A DNA stretch of 64,000 bases from Phytohabitans aurantiacus (GCF_027923225.1 NZ_BSDI01000029.1:161872-225871), one strand, 5' to 3'; counted from the first letter of the stretch, positions 43,177-53,697 are shown. Numbers and translations: made by a program. Notes: generated by a model from the letters alone, not told the origin.

Positions 43177-45137
43177 ACATGAGCCGCACCGCCTCCATGT
43201 CCGCGCCCGTCCTACCGATCCGTGGCCGGCTCCGGCCGCTCGGGCTGGGCGACGTCCGGATCACGGGCGGCTTCTGGGCAGAGCGGCAATCGGTCAACGC
43301 CGTGGCGAGCCTCGCGCACATCGAGTACTGGCTCGAACGGGAAGGCTGGATCCGCAACTTCGACCTCGCCGCCGGCGGTGACGCCGACATCGCCCAGGCG
43401 CGCCGCGGCCGCGAGTTCTCCGACTCGGAAATCTACAAGCTCCTCGAAGCGATGGCGTGGGAGATCGGCCGCACCGGCGACGAGGGTATCGAATCGCGGT
43501 TTCGTTCCATTGTGGAGCGGGTTGCCGCGGCGCAGGAGCCGGACGGATACCTCAACACGAAGTTCGGGCGGCCAGGGCAGGAGCCGCGCTGGTCCGACCT
43601 GGAATGGGGTCACGAGCTCTACTGCGTCGGTCACCTCCTGCAGGCCGCGGTGGCCCGTGCCCGCACGCGTCCGGGCGCCGACGACGGGCTTGTCGAGGTC
43701 GCTCGCCGGGCCGCCAACAACGTGTGCGAGACGTTCGGGCCGGACGGCATCGACGGCTTGTGCGGGCACGCGGGCATCGAGACCGCGCTGGTGGAGTTCG
43801 CTCGCGTCACCGAAGACGACCGGTACCTTGCCCAGGCCGCCCTCTTCGTCGACCGCAGGGGCCACGGGCGGCTCAGCGACGTGGAGTTCGGCCGGGAATA
43901 CTTCCAGGACGAGCGCCCGGTCCGGCACGCCACCGTCCTGCGTGGACACGCGGTGCGGGCGAACTATCTCGCCGCCGGCGCCGCCGACGTGGCGGTCGAG
44001 CTGAAGGACGCCAGCCTGCTCGACGCGGTACGCACGCAGTGGCAGAACGCGGTCGCCCGGCGCACGTACGTCACCGGCGGGCAGGGCTCCCGGCATCAGG
44101 ACGAGGCGTTCGGCGAAGACTGGGTACTGCCACCCGACCGCGCGTACTCCGAGACGTGTGCCGGTATCGGGTCGGTGATGGTCGCCTGGCGCCTGCTGCT
44201 GGCCGACGGTGACCCCCGGTACGCCGACCTCATCGAGCGGACGCTGTTCAACGTCGTATCGACCTCGCCCTCGGCGGACGGGCGAAGCTTCTTCTACACC
44301 AACACGCTGCACCGCCGCGAACTCGGCACCCTGCCCGACGCCGACAAGCCGAGCCTGCGCGCGGCCGCCTCGCTGCGCGCGCCCTGGTTCGAGGTGTCCT
44401 GCTGCCCGACCAACGTCGCACGCACCCTGGCGAGCCTCACCGCGTACGTCGCCACGTCCGACGACGAGGGCCTGCAACTGCACCAGTACATGCCGGGCAC
44501 CGTCACGCACCGCCGTGCCGACGGGCGCGACCTGCGGGTGAGCGTGGTGACCGGTTACCCGTACGACGGCGAGATCCGGGTGCGTATCCACAAAGACGAG
44601 ACAGAGAGCGATTCCGACGATCCTTGGTCGCTGTCGTTGCGGGTGCCCGGGTGGGCGACCGAGGGCGCGACGCTGACCGTCGCGGGGGAGACCCGCCCGG
44701 TCGAGCCAGGGGTCGTCACCGAGCGCCGCACCTGGCAACGCGGCGACGAGGTCGTGCTGTGCCTGCCGATGGCGCCGCGGTTCACGTACCCGCATGCCCG
44801 CATCGACGCGGTCCGCGGCTGTGTCGCGGTCGAGCGCGGCCCACTGGTGTACGCGCTGGAATCCGTGGACGTGCCGGGCATCGAGACGGTCGACGAGCTG
44901 CGCGTCGACACCAGCCAAGCACCACGCCTGGTCGACGGCCAGGTCACCGTGCGCTGCGAGCACGTGCGCGCGGACGAAAACGCTGAGCAAGCGAGGGGCT
45001 GGCCATATTGGACCGGTCCGAACGGGTCCGCCCCGGTGGCGGACGAGGTGCTCGACGAGGTGCCGCTCGTGGAATACCACGCGTGGGCCAACCGCGGGCC
45101 CTCCACGATGCGCGTCTGGCTCCCGACGACGGCCTGA
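43173..45137 (+). CDS. Intracellular beta-L-arabinofuranosidase-like glycoside hydrolase (GH127)
   Basis: A 654-residue enzyme with no signal peptide, the expected length for GH127. The start overlaps the preceding permease stop; an ATG two codons on is equally possible. Family features: ITGGFWAERQ near the N-terminus, DGYLNTKF, HELYCVGHLLQAAVA, and the zinc-cysteine signature SCCPTN (Cys410-Cys411), of which one is the nucleophile in characterised GH127 enzymes. LRVPGWA marks the beta-sandwich. It would release L-arabinose from imported beta-arabino-oligosaccharides. It is the last gene of the importer operon. Confidence 0.9.
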   Translation: MNMSRTASMSAPVLPIRGRLRPLGLGDVRITGGFWAERQSVNAVASLAHIEYWLEREGWIRNFDLAAGGDADIAQARRGREFSDSEIYKLLEAMAWEIGRTGDEGIESRFRSIVERVAAAQEPDGYLNTKFGRPGQEPRWSDLEWGHELYCVGHLLQAAVARARTRPGADDGLVEVARRAANNVCETFGPDGIDGLCGHAGIETALVEFARVTEDDRYLAQAALFVDRRGHGRLSDVEFGREYFQDERPVRHATVLRGHAVRANYLAAGAADVAVELKDASLLDAVRTQWQNAVARRTYVTGGQGSRHQDEAFGEDWVLPPDRAYSETCAGIGSVMVAWRLLLADGDPRYADLIERTLFNVVSTSPSADGRSFFYTNTLHRRELGTLPDADKPSLRAAASLRAPWFEVSCCPTNVARTLASLTAYVATSDDEGLQLHQYMPGTVTHRRADGRDLRVSVVTGYPYDGEIRVRIHKDETESDSDDPWSLSLRVPGWATEGATLTVAGETRPVEPGVVTERRTWQRGDEVVLCLPMAPRFTYPHARIDAVRGCVAVERGPLVYALESVDVPGIETVDELRVDTSQAPRLVDGQVTVRCEHVRADENAEQARGWPYWTGPNGSAPVADEVLDEVPLVEYHAWANRGPSTMRVWLPTTA

Positions 45138-45150
45138 GGGCCGCCCGTCG

Positions 45151-45164
45151 TGTTAGCGCTCACA
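45151..45164. promoter_or_regulatory. LacI-family operator before the secreted enzyme block
   Basis: TGTTAGCGCTCACA, differing at one base from the palindrome TGTTAGCGCTAACA, a common LacI-family site type in actinomycete sugar loci. It lies in an AT-rich 66-base gap and implies separate control of the downstream genes by a different regulator. Confidence 0.6.
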
Positions 45165-45203
45165 TTACATATACCGCTTTCCATATATCGAGGAGGAAGC
45201 GAC

Positions 45204-48200
45204 ATGAAGGTGCGCCTTTGGGCCGCCCTCGCCGCGCTGGTGGGAGGAGTGCTCGTCGTGCCGTCGCCGGCCCACGCTGGCAGTCCCATACTTCCCGGCA
45301 ACGAGGGCGACGTCGGTGTCTACACCGATGGGCAGAGCCACGTCATGGACATCGGAGACCCGACCTACAGCAACACCGGCGACGTCGCCAACCAGCTCAA
45401 GCCAGGCGTCCCCTACACCGCCGGAAACATGCACCAGTCCATTTTCGACAAGGACCTGGCCGCCGGCGGCACCGACTACTACCTCGACCGCGTCCTGGGC
45501 GTGTCCGGCGCGCTCGGCTCCCCGGTGCTGATGACCCGCGGCCGCTCCCTCTACATGCGCGGCGCGAGCAACAACAACTTCACGGTCATGGGCTTCGCCG
45601 GCAGCGCTTTCGTGGGCGGCCCCAACAACCTCGGCAACCTGTACACGGTGACCGTTCCTGGGCAGACGGTCACCGAGGTCAACGCCAACCGGTTCAACGC
45701 GCCGAGCCACGCCAAGAGCCGGTACACGATTGGCGGCACCGGCGTCACCGCCGACCTGACGAAGTTCATCACCTACGACAACGTCGCCGTCACCGCGCTC
45801 ACCTTCAACAACCCCGGCGCCTCGGCGGCGACGTTCACCGTCCGGGCCGCCTCGCCGCTGGCCACCCAGGCCGGTGAAGGCACGGCCGAGCTGACCGGTA
45901 CCCGCGTCATCACCAGCGGTTCCAACAACGGCACGATCGACACCCCGTGGGACACGATCCGGACCCACCTGACCGGCACCGGTTTCACGCGTACCGGTAC
46001 CAACCTCGACCGCGAAATCACCGTGCCCGCCGGCGGCTCGGTGTCGCTGTCGGTCGTCGGCGCGGTTTCCTCGGCCACGTTGCCGGCGACCGTGCCGAGC
46101 TACCGCGACTACGCCGGGCTTTCGCCGGCCGTGGCGGTGCGCACCGGCGTCGCCGCGTTCAACCGCCGCTGGGCCCAGGACGTGCCGTACATCAACGTCC
46201 CCGACCCGGCGCTGGAGAAGGCCATCGTCTACCGCTGGTGGGGCGAGCGTTACAACACCCTCGACGCGAACGCGACCGGTCACGTCTACCAGTACCCGAC
46301 GACGATCGAGGGAGTGAACCTCTACCAGAACGCCGTCGCGCTGACCCAGCCCATGCACCTGCAGGACACCAAGTGGCTGCGCACGCCATACCTGCCGTAC
46401 GGCCAGATCCTGAACATCGGCGAGCTGTCGGGCTCATCGGCCTTCTTGGACAGTCCCGGCCACACGAGCTGGAACAACCACTACTCGCAGTACATCGGCA
46501 CGGCCGGCCTCGAGGCGTACAACGTGCACGGCGGCGGTGCGGACATCGCCCGCAAGTTCGCGCACTACTTCGAGGGCGACGGCGTCGGCCAGCTCGAGCA
46601 CTACGACGGCAACGACGACAAGCTCATCGCGTACGACACGAACTTCATGCCGGGCAACGACGCCGACGCGATCACCTTCGGCTATCCGAAGGTCAACGCC
46701 GGAGCGCCCGGCGCCGACACGATCGAGCGCCCGGAGTCGGCTTACGTGTGGGGCGCGTTCGACGCTGCCCGGCAGCTGTACCAGATCTCCGGCGCCGACC
46801 AGTCCAAGGTGGACCAGATGGCGTCCAGCGCCAACGGCATCCGCGACGCGGTCCTTTCTCGCCTGTGGAGCCCGGACACGCGCATGTTCCTGGCCGGCAC
46901 CTCGCACGGGGCGACCAGTGCGGCCAGCTCCAACGGCCGGGCGAACCCGCTGCCCGAGTCGGCACGTGACCTGATTCCGGCCAAGGAGTCGAACCTCTAC
47001 GACGTCTACGCCCAGAACCTCATCCCGTTCGACCAGTGGCAGACCTATGTGGACGGGTTCCGCTTCCTGACGTACGGCGACAACTTCCCGATCTTCCCCT
47101 TCTACACCGCGAACCAGTACGACCGGACCGCCTACGGGATCGGCGGTTCGAACAACTTCTCCAACATCAACTTCACCGTGCAGTACCGCGGTGTCCGCTC
47201 GGCCCTGCGCCACTACGACCCGGAGCACAAGTACGTCACGCCGGCGTACGCCAAGCGGCTGCTGGACTGGATGGCCTGGAGCGTCTACCCGAACGCGGAC
47301 ATGCGCGTGGCGAACCAGGCGGAGTACTACTCCGGCTGGAACCCGACCACCAAGACGTACAACCGCAACAACCCGAACCACATCATGCTGGGCAACCAGA
47401 ATTACATCTTCGTCGAGGACATGGCGGGCATCCAGCCGCGCTCCGACGACAAGATCGAGTTGTGGCCGATCGCGTTCGGCTACGACCACTTCATGGTCAA
47501 CAACCTGCGGTACCACGGCCAGGACGTCACCATCGTCTGGGACCCGGACGGCAGCAAGTACGGCCTCGGCGCCGGCTACAGCCTGTTCCTCAACGGCCAG
47601 AAGAAGGTCAGCACCGACAAGCTCGGCAAGCTCACCTACGACCCGAAGACCAACCAGGTCCAGGCGCAGGACGGCCTGAACGTCACCTTCACCGCGTCGA
47701 CCGGCACCGACTTCCCGAGCGCGGTGAACACCCCGATCCAGGACGAGCGGGTCGTCGACTACCTCAAGACGGCCGGCATCGACCTCACCGAGGACGCGCC
47801 GAACCTGGCGTCGGGCGCCACCCTCGGCTCGTCGTACACCCAGCAGGGCGCGCGGCCCACGCCGTGGCGGCAGTTCCACACGCCCGGGTGGAGCACCTCG
47901 ACGATGAACTACACACCCGGTGCCATCAAGGAGACCGAGCGGCCGGTGTCACTGGCGGCGGTCACCGACGGCGTCACCGCCAACGAGCCCTACTGGGGCA
48001 ACTACGGCACCACCGACAAGAACGGCTACATCGAGCTGGACCTCGGCTCGGCCAAGGCGTTCGACAACGTGAAGGTGACGTTCGTCAGCGACCGGCAGGC
48101 CGGCGGCTACCGCGAACCCGCCCGATGGTGGGTGCAGGTGCCCGACGGCAACGGTGGCTGGAAGGAGATTCCGAACCAGTTCAAGAACCCGACCGTCACG

Positions 48201-49916
48201 TCGGCGAAGTTCAACGAGGCGCTGTTCGGCACCGTCACGTCGAACAAGCTGCGCGTCGCGTTCACGAACAACCCCTCCTTCTACACGGCGATCGCCGAGA
48301 TCCAGGTGTTCAACTCCGGCCGGGATGTGCCGCCGGTGTCCAACCAGGCGCCGGTCGTCACCGCCGCGCGCGACGCAACGGCGGACGGTAACCTGTCGAC
48401 CAGGCTGGTCGGCACGGCCACCGACGACGGCATCCCGTACGACAGCGACCTCGTCCTGGGCTGGGAGACCGTCTCCAAGCCGGCGGGCGCGGGCGTCATC
48501 TTCGCCGACGCGAAGGCCCTGTCGACCCGGGTGACCGGCACGGTCGCGGGTGACTACGTGTTCCGGTTCGTCGCGGGCGACGGGGAGAAGCGCACCGAGG
48601 CGACGGTCGCGGTGACCCTCACCGCGAAGGCGGTCGTCGCGGAGTTCGGCTCCTCGGCGGCGGTCACCACGAGCGGCAGCGCGTCGTGGGAGAACCCGTT
48701 GCGGGTCAACGAGGCCACCACTCCGGCGAGTTCGGCCCCGGGTGCCGGCAACGGCTGGGGCACGTGGGGCCAGACCCAGAACGGCACCAGCCCGGAGGCG
48801 GAGGCGTGGATCCAGTACAAGTGGAACGCGCCGGTGCGGCTGTCGTCGACGGACATCTACTGGTACGACGACAACGGCGGCACCCGCAGGCCCAACGCCG
48901 ACACGTACGTCGTCGAGTCCTCGACGGACGGTGCTACGTGGACCCCGGTCGCCCTGACCGACGGCTCAGCGTATGCCAACGCGCTGAACACCAACGCCTA
49001 CAACCGCCTCACGTTCCAGCCGATCATGACCAGCTACCTGCGCGTCCGCATCTGGGGCGTCATGGGCGACGGTGCCGGCACGGGCATCCTGCGCTGGCGG
49101 GCCAACGGCGAGACCGTCGACTCGGTGCGCTCGCCGGTGCTCATCCGCACCACCGTGGGACAGGTGCCGGCCCTGCCGGCCGAGCTCGACGGCGTGTATG
49201 CCAGTGGCGCCCGCGGCAAGATTGGCTTCAAGTGGCAGCAGATCACGCCAGCGATGGTCGCCGAGACCAATGTGGACCCGTTCGTGGTCTACGGCACGAA
49301 CGACGCCTACGGCCTCATCGCCGAGGCCCGGATCTACGTGCGGCCCGAGACCGCGCCCGGCGGCATCTCTATCCAGGGTGCCGAGTCGTTCCAGCAGAGC
49401 GTCGACGTGGGCGAGCTGCCGTACCTACCGGACAGAGTGGAGGTGTCCTACAACGACGGCTCCCGGGACAACCAGGCCATCGGGGTCGACTGGGACTTCG
49501 ACGAGAACATCGTCAACGTTCCCGGCCGGTACACCATCGTCGGTGACCTGATCCTCCCCGACTACGTCAGCCAGGCCGGCACCACGCAGACCACGCTGAC
49601 CCTCACCGTTGGCCAGGGCGCCCCGGCGTGGGACGTCACGGTCACGGCACGAACCCAGTGCGTGGGCGGCAAGGCGTACGTCGCCGTCAGCGCCCGCAAC
49701 GACGAGGACGTGCCGCTCACCATCGAGCTGGTCACGCCGTACGGGTCGCGGACGGTGCCGGGCGTGGCTCCGGGCAAGTCGGCCTACCAGTCGTTCAACT
49801 CGCGCACCGCCTCGGTGCCGGCCGGAACCGCGACGGTGAACGTGTCCGGGACCGTCGGCGAGCAGCCGGTGACGGCGCAGATCACCGCACCCTACGCCGC
49901 GATCACGTGTGGTTAG
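45204..49916 (+). CDS. Secreted MGH1-like glycoside hydrolase with discoidin, Ig-like and shared C-terminal domains
   Basis: A 1570-residue exported protein; a strong GAGGAGG site precedes the ATG and the signal peptide ends near AHA (residue 27). A beta-rich N-terminal domain (30-300) leads to an (alpha/alpha)6 toroid of the MGH1/GH63-like type (about 330-830: YRWWGERYNTLDANA, MHLQDTKWLRTPYLPYGQI, WPIAFGYDHFMV). Discoidin-like domains follow at about 870-1040 and 1150-1310, then Ig-like modules including a Big_4 type (LPYLPDRVEVSYNDGS). Residues 1476-1570 are the two-cysteine domain shared with two downstream enzymes. It probably attacks arabinan or arabinogalactan side chains, inferred from neighbours. 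Confidence 0.8.
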   Translation: MKVRLWAALAALVGGVLVVPSPAHAGSPILPGNEGDVGVYTDGQSHVMDIGDPTYSNTGDVANQLKPGVPYTAGNMHQSIFDKDLAAGGTDYYLDRVLGVSGALGSPVLMTRGRSLYMRGASNNNFTVMGFAGSAFVGGPNNLGNLYTVTVPGQTVTEVNANRFNAPSHAKSRYTIGGTGVTADLTKFITYDNVAVTALTFNNPGASAATFTVRAASPLATQAGEGTAELTGTRVITSGSNNGTIDTPWDTIRTHLTGTGFTRTGTNLDREITVPAGGSVSLSVVGAVSSATLPATVPSYRDYAGLSPAVAVRTGVAAFNRRWAQDVPYINVPDPALEKAIVYRWWGERYNTLDANATGHVYQYPTTIEGVNLYQNAVALTQPMHLQDTKWLRTPYLPYGQILNIGELSGSSAFLDSPGHTSWNNHYSQYIGTAGLEAYNVHGGGADIARKFAHYFEGDGVGQLEHYDGNDDKLIAYDTNFMPGNDADAITFGYPKVNAGAPGADTIERPESAYVWGAFDAARQLYQISGADQSKVDQMASSANGIRDAVLSRLWSPDTRMFLAGTSHGATSAASSNGRANPLPESARDLIPAKESNLYDVYAQNLIPFDQWQTYVDGFRFLTYGDNFPIFPFYTANQYDRTAYGIGGSNNFSNINFTVQYRGVRSALRHYDPEHKYVTPAYAKRLLDWMAWSVYPNADMRVANQAEYYSGWNPTTKTYNRNNPNHIMLGNQNYIFVEDMAGIQPRSDDKIELWPIAFGYDHFMVNNLRYHGQDVTIVWDPDGSKYGLGAGYSLFLNGQKKVSTDKLGKLTYDPKTNQVQAQDGLNVTFTASTGTDFPSAVNTPIQDERVVDYLKTAGIDLTEDAPNLASGATLGSSYTQQGARPTPWRQFHTPGWSTSTMNYTPGAIKETERPVSLAAVTDGVTANEPYWGNYGTTDKNGYIELDLGSAKAFDNVKVTFVSDRQAGGYREPARWWVQVPDGNGGWKEIPNQFKNPTVTSAKFNEALFGTVTSNKLRVAFTNNPSFYTAIAEIQVFNSGRDVPPVSNQAPVVTAARDATADGNLSTRLVGTATDDGIPYDSDLVLGWETVSKPAGAGVIFADAKALSTRVTGTVAGDYVFRFVAGDGEKRTEATVAVTLTAKAVVAEFGSSAAVTTSGSASWENPLRVNEATTPASSAPGAGNGWGTWGQTQNGTSPEAEAWIQYKWNAPVRLSSTDIYWYDDNGGTRRPNADTYVVESSTDGATWTPVALTDGSAYANALNTNAYNRLTFQPIMTSYLRVRIWGVMGDGAGTGILRWRANGETVDSVRSPVLIRTTVGQVPALPAELDGVYASGARGKIGFKWQQITPAMVAETNVDPFVVYGTNDAYGLIAEARIYVRPETAPGGISIQGAESFQQSVDVGELPYLPDRVEVSYNDGSRDNQAIGVDWDFDENIVNVPGRYTIVGDLILPDYVSQAGTTQTTLTLTVGQGAPAWDVTVTARTQCVGGKAYVAVSARNDEDVPLTIELVTPYGSRTVPGVAPGKSAYQSFNSRTASVPAGTATVNVSGTVGEQPVTAQITAPYAAITCG
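49629..49913 (+). repeat. DNA encoding the shared C-terminal module (first copy)
   Basis: This segment is very similar at nucleotide level to 57965-58246, especially 49708-49826 against 58047-58165 (roughly 85-90 per cent by eye, including silent sites). It indicates a recent duplication or gene conversion between the ends of two enzyme genes. Confidence 0.75.
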
Positions 49917-49927
49917 GAGACCGACCC

Positions 49928-52900
49928 ATGAAGATCGCCACAAGAGTCGCGGCGGTCGCCGGGCTTCTCGCCGGCGCCCTTGTGGGCGCCGGCACCCCGG
50001 CTCAGGCCGCCGACCCGGTCACCTTCACCAACACCACCAACCCGATCCTCGGGGATGGCAGCTACTACTCGGCCGACCCGGCACCGCTCGTGGTGCCGGC
50101 CGGCGCCCCCGGCAACACCGGTGACCGCGACGAGCTGTACATCTACACCGGACACGACGAAGCCGGACCGTCCACAAACGACTTCATCATGAACGAGTGG
50201 GGCGCGTTCCGCACCAACGACGTCCAAGCCGGACAGTGGACGCACTACCCGTCGCTGATGCGCCCGGAACAGGTCTTCGCCTGGGCGACACCCGGACGCG
50301 CCTACGCCGGCCAGGTCGTGCGGGGCGTCGACGGGCGCTACTACTGGTACGTCCCGATCAACGAGCGGGACAGCACGGCAACCGACAAGTTCGCGATCGG
50401 TGTGGCCGTCTCCGACAGCCCCACCGGCCCGTGGACCGACCACGCCGGCGGCCCGATCATCTCCCAGCGGGTGCCCACGACAAACAACATCCACAACATC
50501 GACCCGACGATCCTGGTCGAGGGCCAGCGGGTCTTCGTGTGGTGGGGCTCGTTCAGCAACCTGCGGATGCTGGAGTTCCAGGCCGACATGAAGACACCGG
50601 TCGGCACCCAGCGCACCGTCACCGGGCTGACCGGCTTCTTCGAGGCGGCCTGGATCTTCAAGCGCGGCGGCACCTACTACATGGCGTACGCCGGCAACAA
50701 CGCCGGCCCGACCTCGGCGTGCACCCCGGCGAACTACCACGCCTGCATCGCCTACGCGACCGCCGCGGCGCCGGAAGGCCCGTGGACCTACCGGGGGACC
50801 GTGCTGCGGCCGGTCTCCTCGACCACGAGCCACCCGGGCATCCTGGAGTTCAACGGCCAGTGGTATTTGGCGTACCACACCGCTGACGCCGTTGGTGGCG
50901 GCCACTTCCGCCGGTCGGTGGCGATCGACAAGCTGGAGTGGGACGACACCCAGACGCCGCCCCGGATGAAGCTCGTCACGCCGACACCGGTCAAGGGCCG
51001 CGACCTCACCCCGCGACCGAACATCGCCCAGGAGGCGACGGTCACCGTCTCGAACGAGCCGGTGCCCACGCAGTACTGGGTGAAGGCGCTCAACGACGAG
51101 ATAGTGCGCTCCAACCCGCTGCCGCCCGACATGTGGGGCACCTGGACGGGCAGCAACCCGCCGCAGCAGTGGGTCCAGTACCGGTGGGACCAGCCGATGC
51201 GGATCACCGGTTCGCAGATCGAGTTCTGGAACGACCAGCCGCAGGGCACCGGCGTGGGCGTGGCGGCACCGGCGCGCTGGCGCATCCAGTACTGGAACCT
51301 CGACAGTGGACAGTGGGTCGACGTGCCCAACCCGAGCGGGTATCCGACCGGCACGCAGGGCTTCCAGAACACCACCTTCGACCCGGTCACCACCACGCAG
51401 GTACGCGCGACGTTCGACGCGTCCACCAACGGCAGCACCTATTCGGCGGTGGCGGTGGAGGAGTGGAAGATCCTCGCCGCGCAGCCAACCGCCGTCACAC
51501 CGCCGGCCATCACGGTCGAGGTGGGAGAGCGCGAACTGCCCGGCACCGTGAGCGTCGCGTTCGGCTCCGACACGCTCCAGGTGCCGGTGTACTGGGACCC
51601 GGTCACCGCCGAGCAGGTGGCGGCGCCCGGCCAGTTCACGATCCAGGGCACCGTGCTCGGCTACGCCGCCGGCCGCGTGTCGGCGCAGGTCCGGGTCATC
51701 TCTCCGGGTGACACCGAAGGTGATGTGACCCCGCCGGTGCTGACGCTCACGCCCACCGGCAGCGCGGGCAGCGCGAGCTGGTTCCGGTCCGCCGTGCGGG
51801 TGCGTGCCGCCGGCGTCGACGATCGGGGCGGCCGGATGACCATCCAGTCCACCGTGGACGGAGGACGACCGGCCGTCGCGACCGAGGTCAGGTACGCGGA
51901 CGTCGACGTATCGGGGGACGGGCAGCACACCGTCACGGCGACCGCGACCGACCGCGCCGGCAACGTCTCCACCCCGGCGAACCTCACCGTGAGGATCGAC
52001 GCCACCGCGCCGGCCAGCACGGGCACCGTAGACCCGGCCACCAGGGCGGTCACGGTGGTCGCGACCGACGCCACCTCGGGGGTCGGCCGCATCGAGTACG
52101 CCATCGGCGCGGGCGCCTGGACCACCTACACCGGCCCGATCGCGGCACCCGACGCCAGCAAGCACACGGTGTCGTTCCGGGCGCTCGACGTGGCTGGAAA
52201 CCTGGAGACCGCCAAGAGCGTCACCATCCCGGCGGACATCTCCGGGCCGCTCACCGGCAACATCGGGCCGATCGGCACGCCGACCGCCTCGTACACCGCG
52301 CCATGGAACAGCGTCACCGCCCTCAACGACGGCGCCGACCCGCCGAGTCCGGGGCAGGCGCAGATCTGGGGCACCTGGTCGGGCACCCGTCCGGAGAGCC
52401 AATGGATCCAGTACGACTGGACCCGGCCAGTCCGCCTGACGGGCACCGAGCTGAAGTTCTGGCGCGATGCCGATCAGGGCAGCGGCGAAGGCGTCGCCGA
52501 ACCCGACGGGTGGATCCTGCGGTACTGGGACGAGGCGACGGCCGCCTGGCGAGACGTGCCCGGCGCGTCCGGGTACGGCACGAGCAGCACCGCCTTCAAC
52601 ACCGTCACCTTCGACCCGGTCACCACGAGCCGGGTGCGCGCCACCATACAGGCCAACGGCAACGGCACCACGTACTCCGCAGTCGCGGTCACCGAATGGC
52701 GGGTCTTCGCCGACGACCCGGGCACCAACCCGGCCCGCGTACCGGTCACCGTCACTGCCCAGTCACGGTGTATCGCCGGCAAGGCGTACGTCGCGGTGCA
52801 GGGCCGCAACGACCACGATGGGCCGGTGCGGATCGACATCGAGACCGGCTACGGCGAGCGGTCGTTCCCAGCCGTCGCGCCGGGCGCCAACGCGTACCAG

Positions 52901-53026
52901 TCGTTCGCCACGCGGGCGGCCACGGCAGCGGCGGGTTCGGTCACCGTTCGCGCCACCGGGACGGTGGGTGGCAAGGAGGTGACGACTGTATACACGGCGG
53001 AGTATTCCAGCGCGGCCTGCGCCTGA
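49928..53026 (+). CDS. Secreted GH43-like arabinanase/arabinofuranosidase with accessory domains
   Basis: A 1032-residue exported protein starting 11 bases after the previous stop with GGAG before ATG; the signal peptide ends near AQA (27). A five-bladed propeller of GH43 type spans about 30-365, with the candidate acidic residues in GDGSYYSADPAPL, NNIHNIDPTIL and FFEAAWIFKRGGTYYMAYAG. Next come a discoidin-like domain (about 375-515), a Big_4 Ig domain (about 520-600), an Ig/OmpL47-like module (DATSGVGRIEYAIGAG) and a second discoidin-like domain (about 790-930). It ends with a divergent copy of the shared two-cysteine C-terminal domain. Confidence 0.88.
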   Translation: MKIATRVAAVAGLLAGALVGAGTPAQAADPVTFTNTTNPILGDGSYYSADPAPLVVPAGAPGNTGDRDELYIYTGHDEAGPSTNDFIMNEWGAFRTNDVQAGQWTHYPSLMRPEQVFAWATPGRAYAGQVVRGVDGRYYWYVPINERDSTATDKFAIGVAVSDSPTGPWTDHAGGPIISQRVPTTNNIHNIDPTILVEGQRVFVWWGSFSNLRMLEFQADMKTPVGTQRTVTGLTGFFEAAWIFKRGGTYYMAYAGNNAGPTSACTPANYHACIAYATAAAPEGPWTYRGTVLRPVSSTTSHPGILEFNGQWYLAYHTADAVGGGHFRRSVAIDKLEWDDTQTPPRMKLVTPTPVKGRDLTPRPNIAQEATVTVSNEPVPTQYWVKALNDEIVRSNPLPPDMWGTWTGSNPPQQWVQYRWDQPMRITGSQIEFWNDQPQGTGVGVAAPARWRIQYWNLDSGQWVDVPNPSGYPTGTQGFQNTTFDPVTTTQVRATFDASTNGSTYSAVAVEEWKILAAQPTAVTPPAITVEVGERELPGTVSVAFGSDTLQVPVYWDPVTAEQVAAPGQFTIQGTVLGYAAGRVSAQVRVISPGDTEGDVTPPVLTLTPTGSAGSASWFRSAVRVRAAGVDDRGGRMTIQSTVDGGRPAVATEVRYADVDVSGDGQHTVTATATDRAGNVSTPANLTVRIDATAPASTGTVDPATRAVTVVATDATSGVGRIEYAIGAGAWTTYTGPIAAPDASKHTVSFRALDVAGNLETAKSVTIPADISGPLTGNIGPIGTPTASYTAPWNSVTALNDGADPPSPGQAQIWGTWSGTRPESQWIQYDWTRPVRLTGTELKFWRDADQGSGEGVAEPDGWILRYWDEATAAWRDVPGASGYGTSSTAFNTVTFDPVTTSRVRATIQANGNGTTYSAVAVTEWRVFADDPGTNPARVPVTVTAQSRCIAGKAYVAVQGRNDHDGPVRIDIETGYGERSFPAVAPGANAYQSFATRAATAAAGSVTVRATGTVGGKEVTTVYTAEYSSAACA

Positions 53027-53058
53027 TCATTAACCACATTGGACAATGGAGCACTCGC

Positions 53059-53691
53059 ATGAGCATATTGAATCGCAAGCGGCTGACCGTGGCTGGTGCC
53101 GCCAGCGCGGTCCTGGCCGGGGCGATGGCATTGCCGTCGCCGGCTCTGGCCGCGCCGGGTGACAGCGACGACGTACGCGTGACGGTCGACATCGAGGAGA
53201 TCGACGAACCGGGCGTACTCGCCATGTCGATCGCCGGTGACTCCGTCGCGCTGGCTGAGAACGGCTCGACCCTGCTGGTCCGCCAGTTCGTCGGCACCCT
53301 GCCAACGGTGACCATCACCGACACCCGTACCGCCGACGAGGTGCCCGACGGCGCCGCGTGGGCCGTACTGGGCAGCGCGACCGACTTCGTCGGCGACGCC
53401 GGCCAGGCACCGATCAGCGCCGGCCACCTCGGCTGGCGGCCCAACCTGATCGACGGCGGCGACACCGGCCTGGTCACCGAAGGCGAAGAGGTGGTCACCG
53501 TCCTCGACGACCCGACTCAGCCCGGCAACAACGTGGGCCTGGTCGACCAGGAGCTGCTGGTGTCGACCTTCGACTCGGAGGCCGTCGCCGGTGACGCGTA
53601 CTCCGTCAACGCCAACCTGTTCCTGCGCGCCCCCGCGGAGGTCGCGGCCGGCACGTACACCTCGACCCTGACGCTCTCCCTGTTCGAGTGA
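53059..53691 (+). CDS. Secreted WxL-like surface protein
   Basis: A 210-residue exported protein with an N-terminal signal peptide (MSILNRKRLTVAGAASAVLAGAMA, cleavage near ALA). The mature protein is one acidic beta-rich domain ending in AGTYTSTLTLSLFE, the kind of terminal strand seen in WxL and related surface domains; WAVLG and GWRPNL are its only Trp motifs, so true WxL membership is uncertain. It sits between a secreted GH43 enzyme and a DUF916 gene. WxL-domain proteins and DUF916 (WIP) proteins form cell-wall complexes in Firmicutes; a similar complex here is inferred from the pairing. Confidence 0.65.
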   Translation: MSILNRKRLTVAGAASAVLAGAMALPSPALAAPGDSDDVRVTVDIEEIDEPGVLAMSIAGDSVALAENGSTLLVRQFVGTLPTVTITDTRTADEVPDGAAWAVLGSATDFVGDAGQAPISAGHLGWRPNLIDGGDTGLVTEGEEVVTVLDDPTQPGNNVGLVDQELLVSTFDSEAVAGDAYSVNANLFLRAPAEVAAGTYTSTLTLSLFE

Positions 53692-53697
53692 CACATT

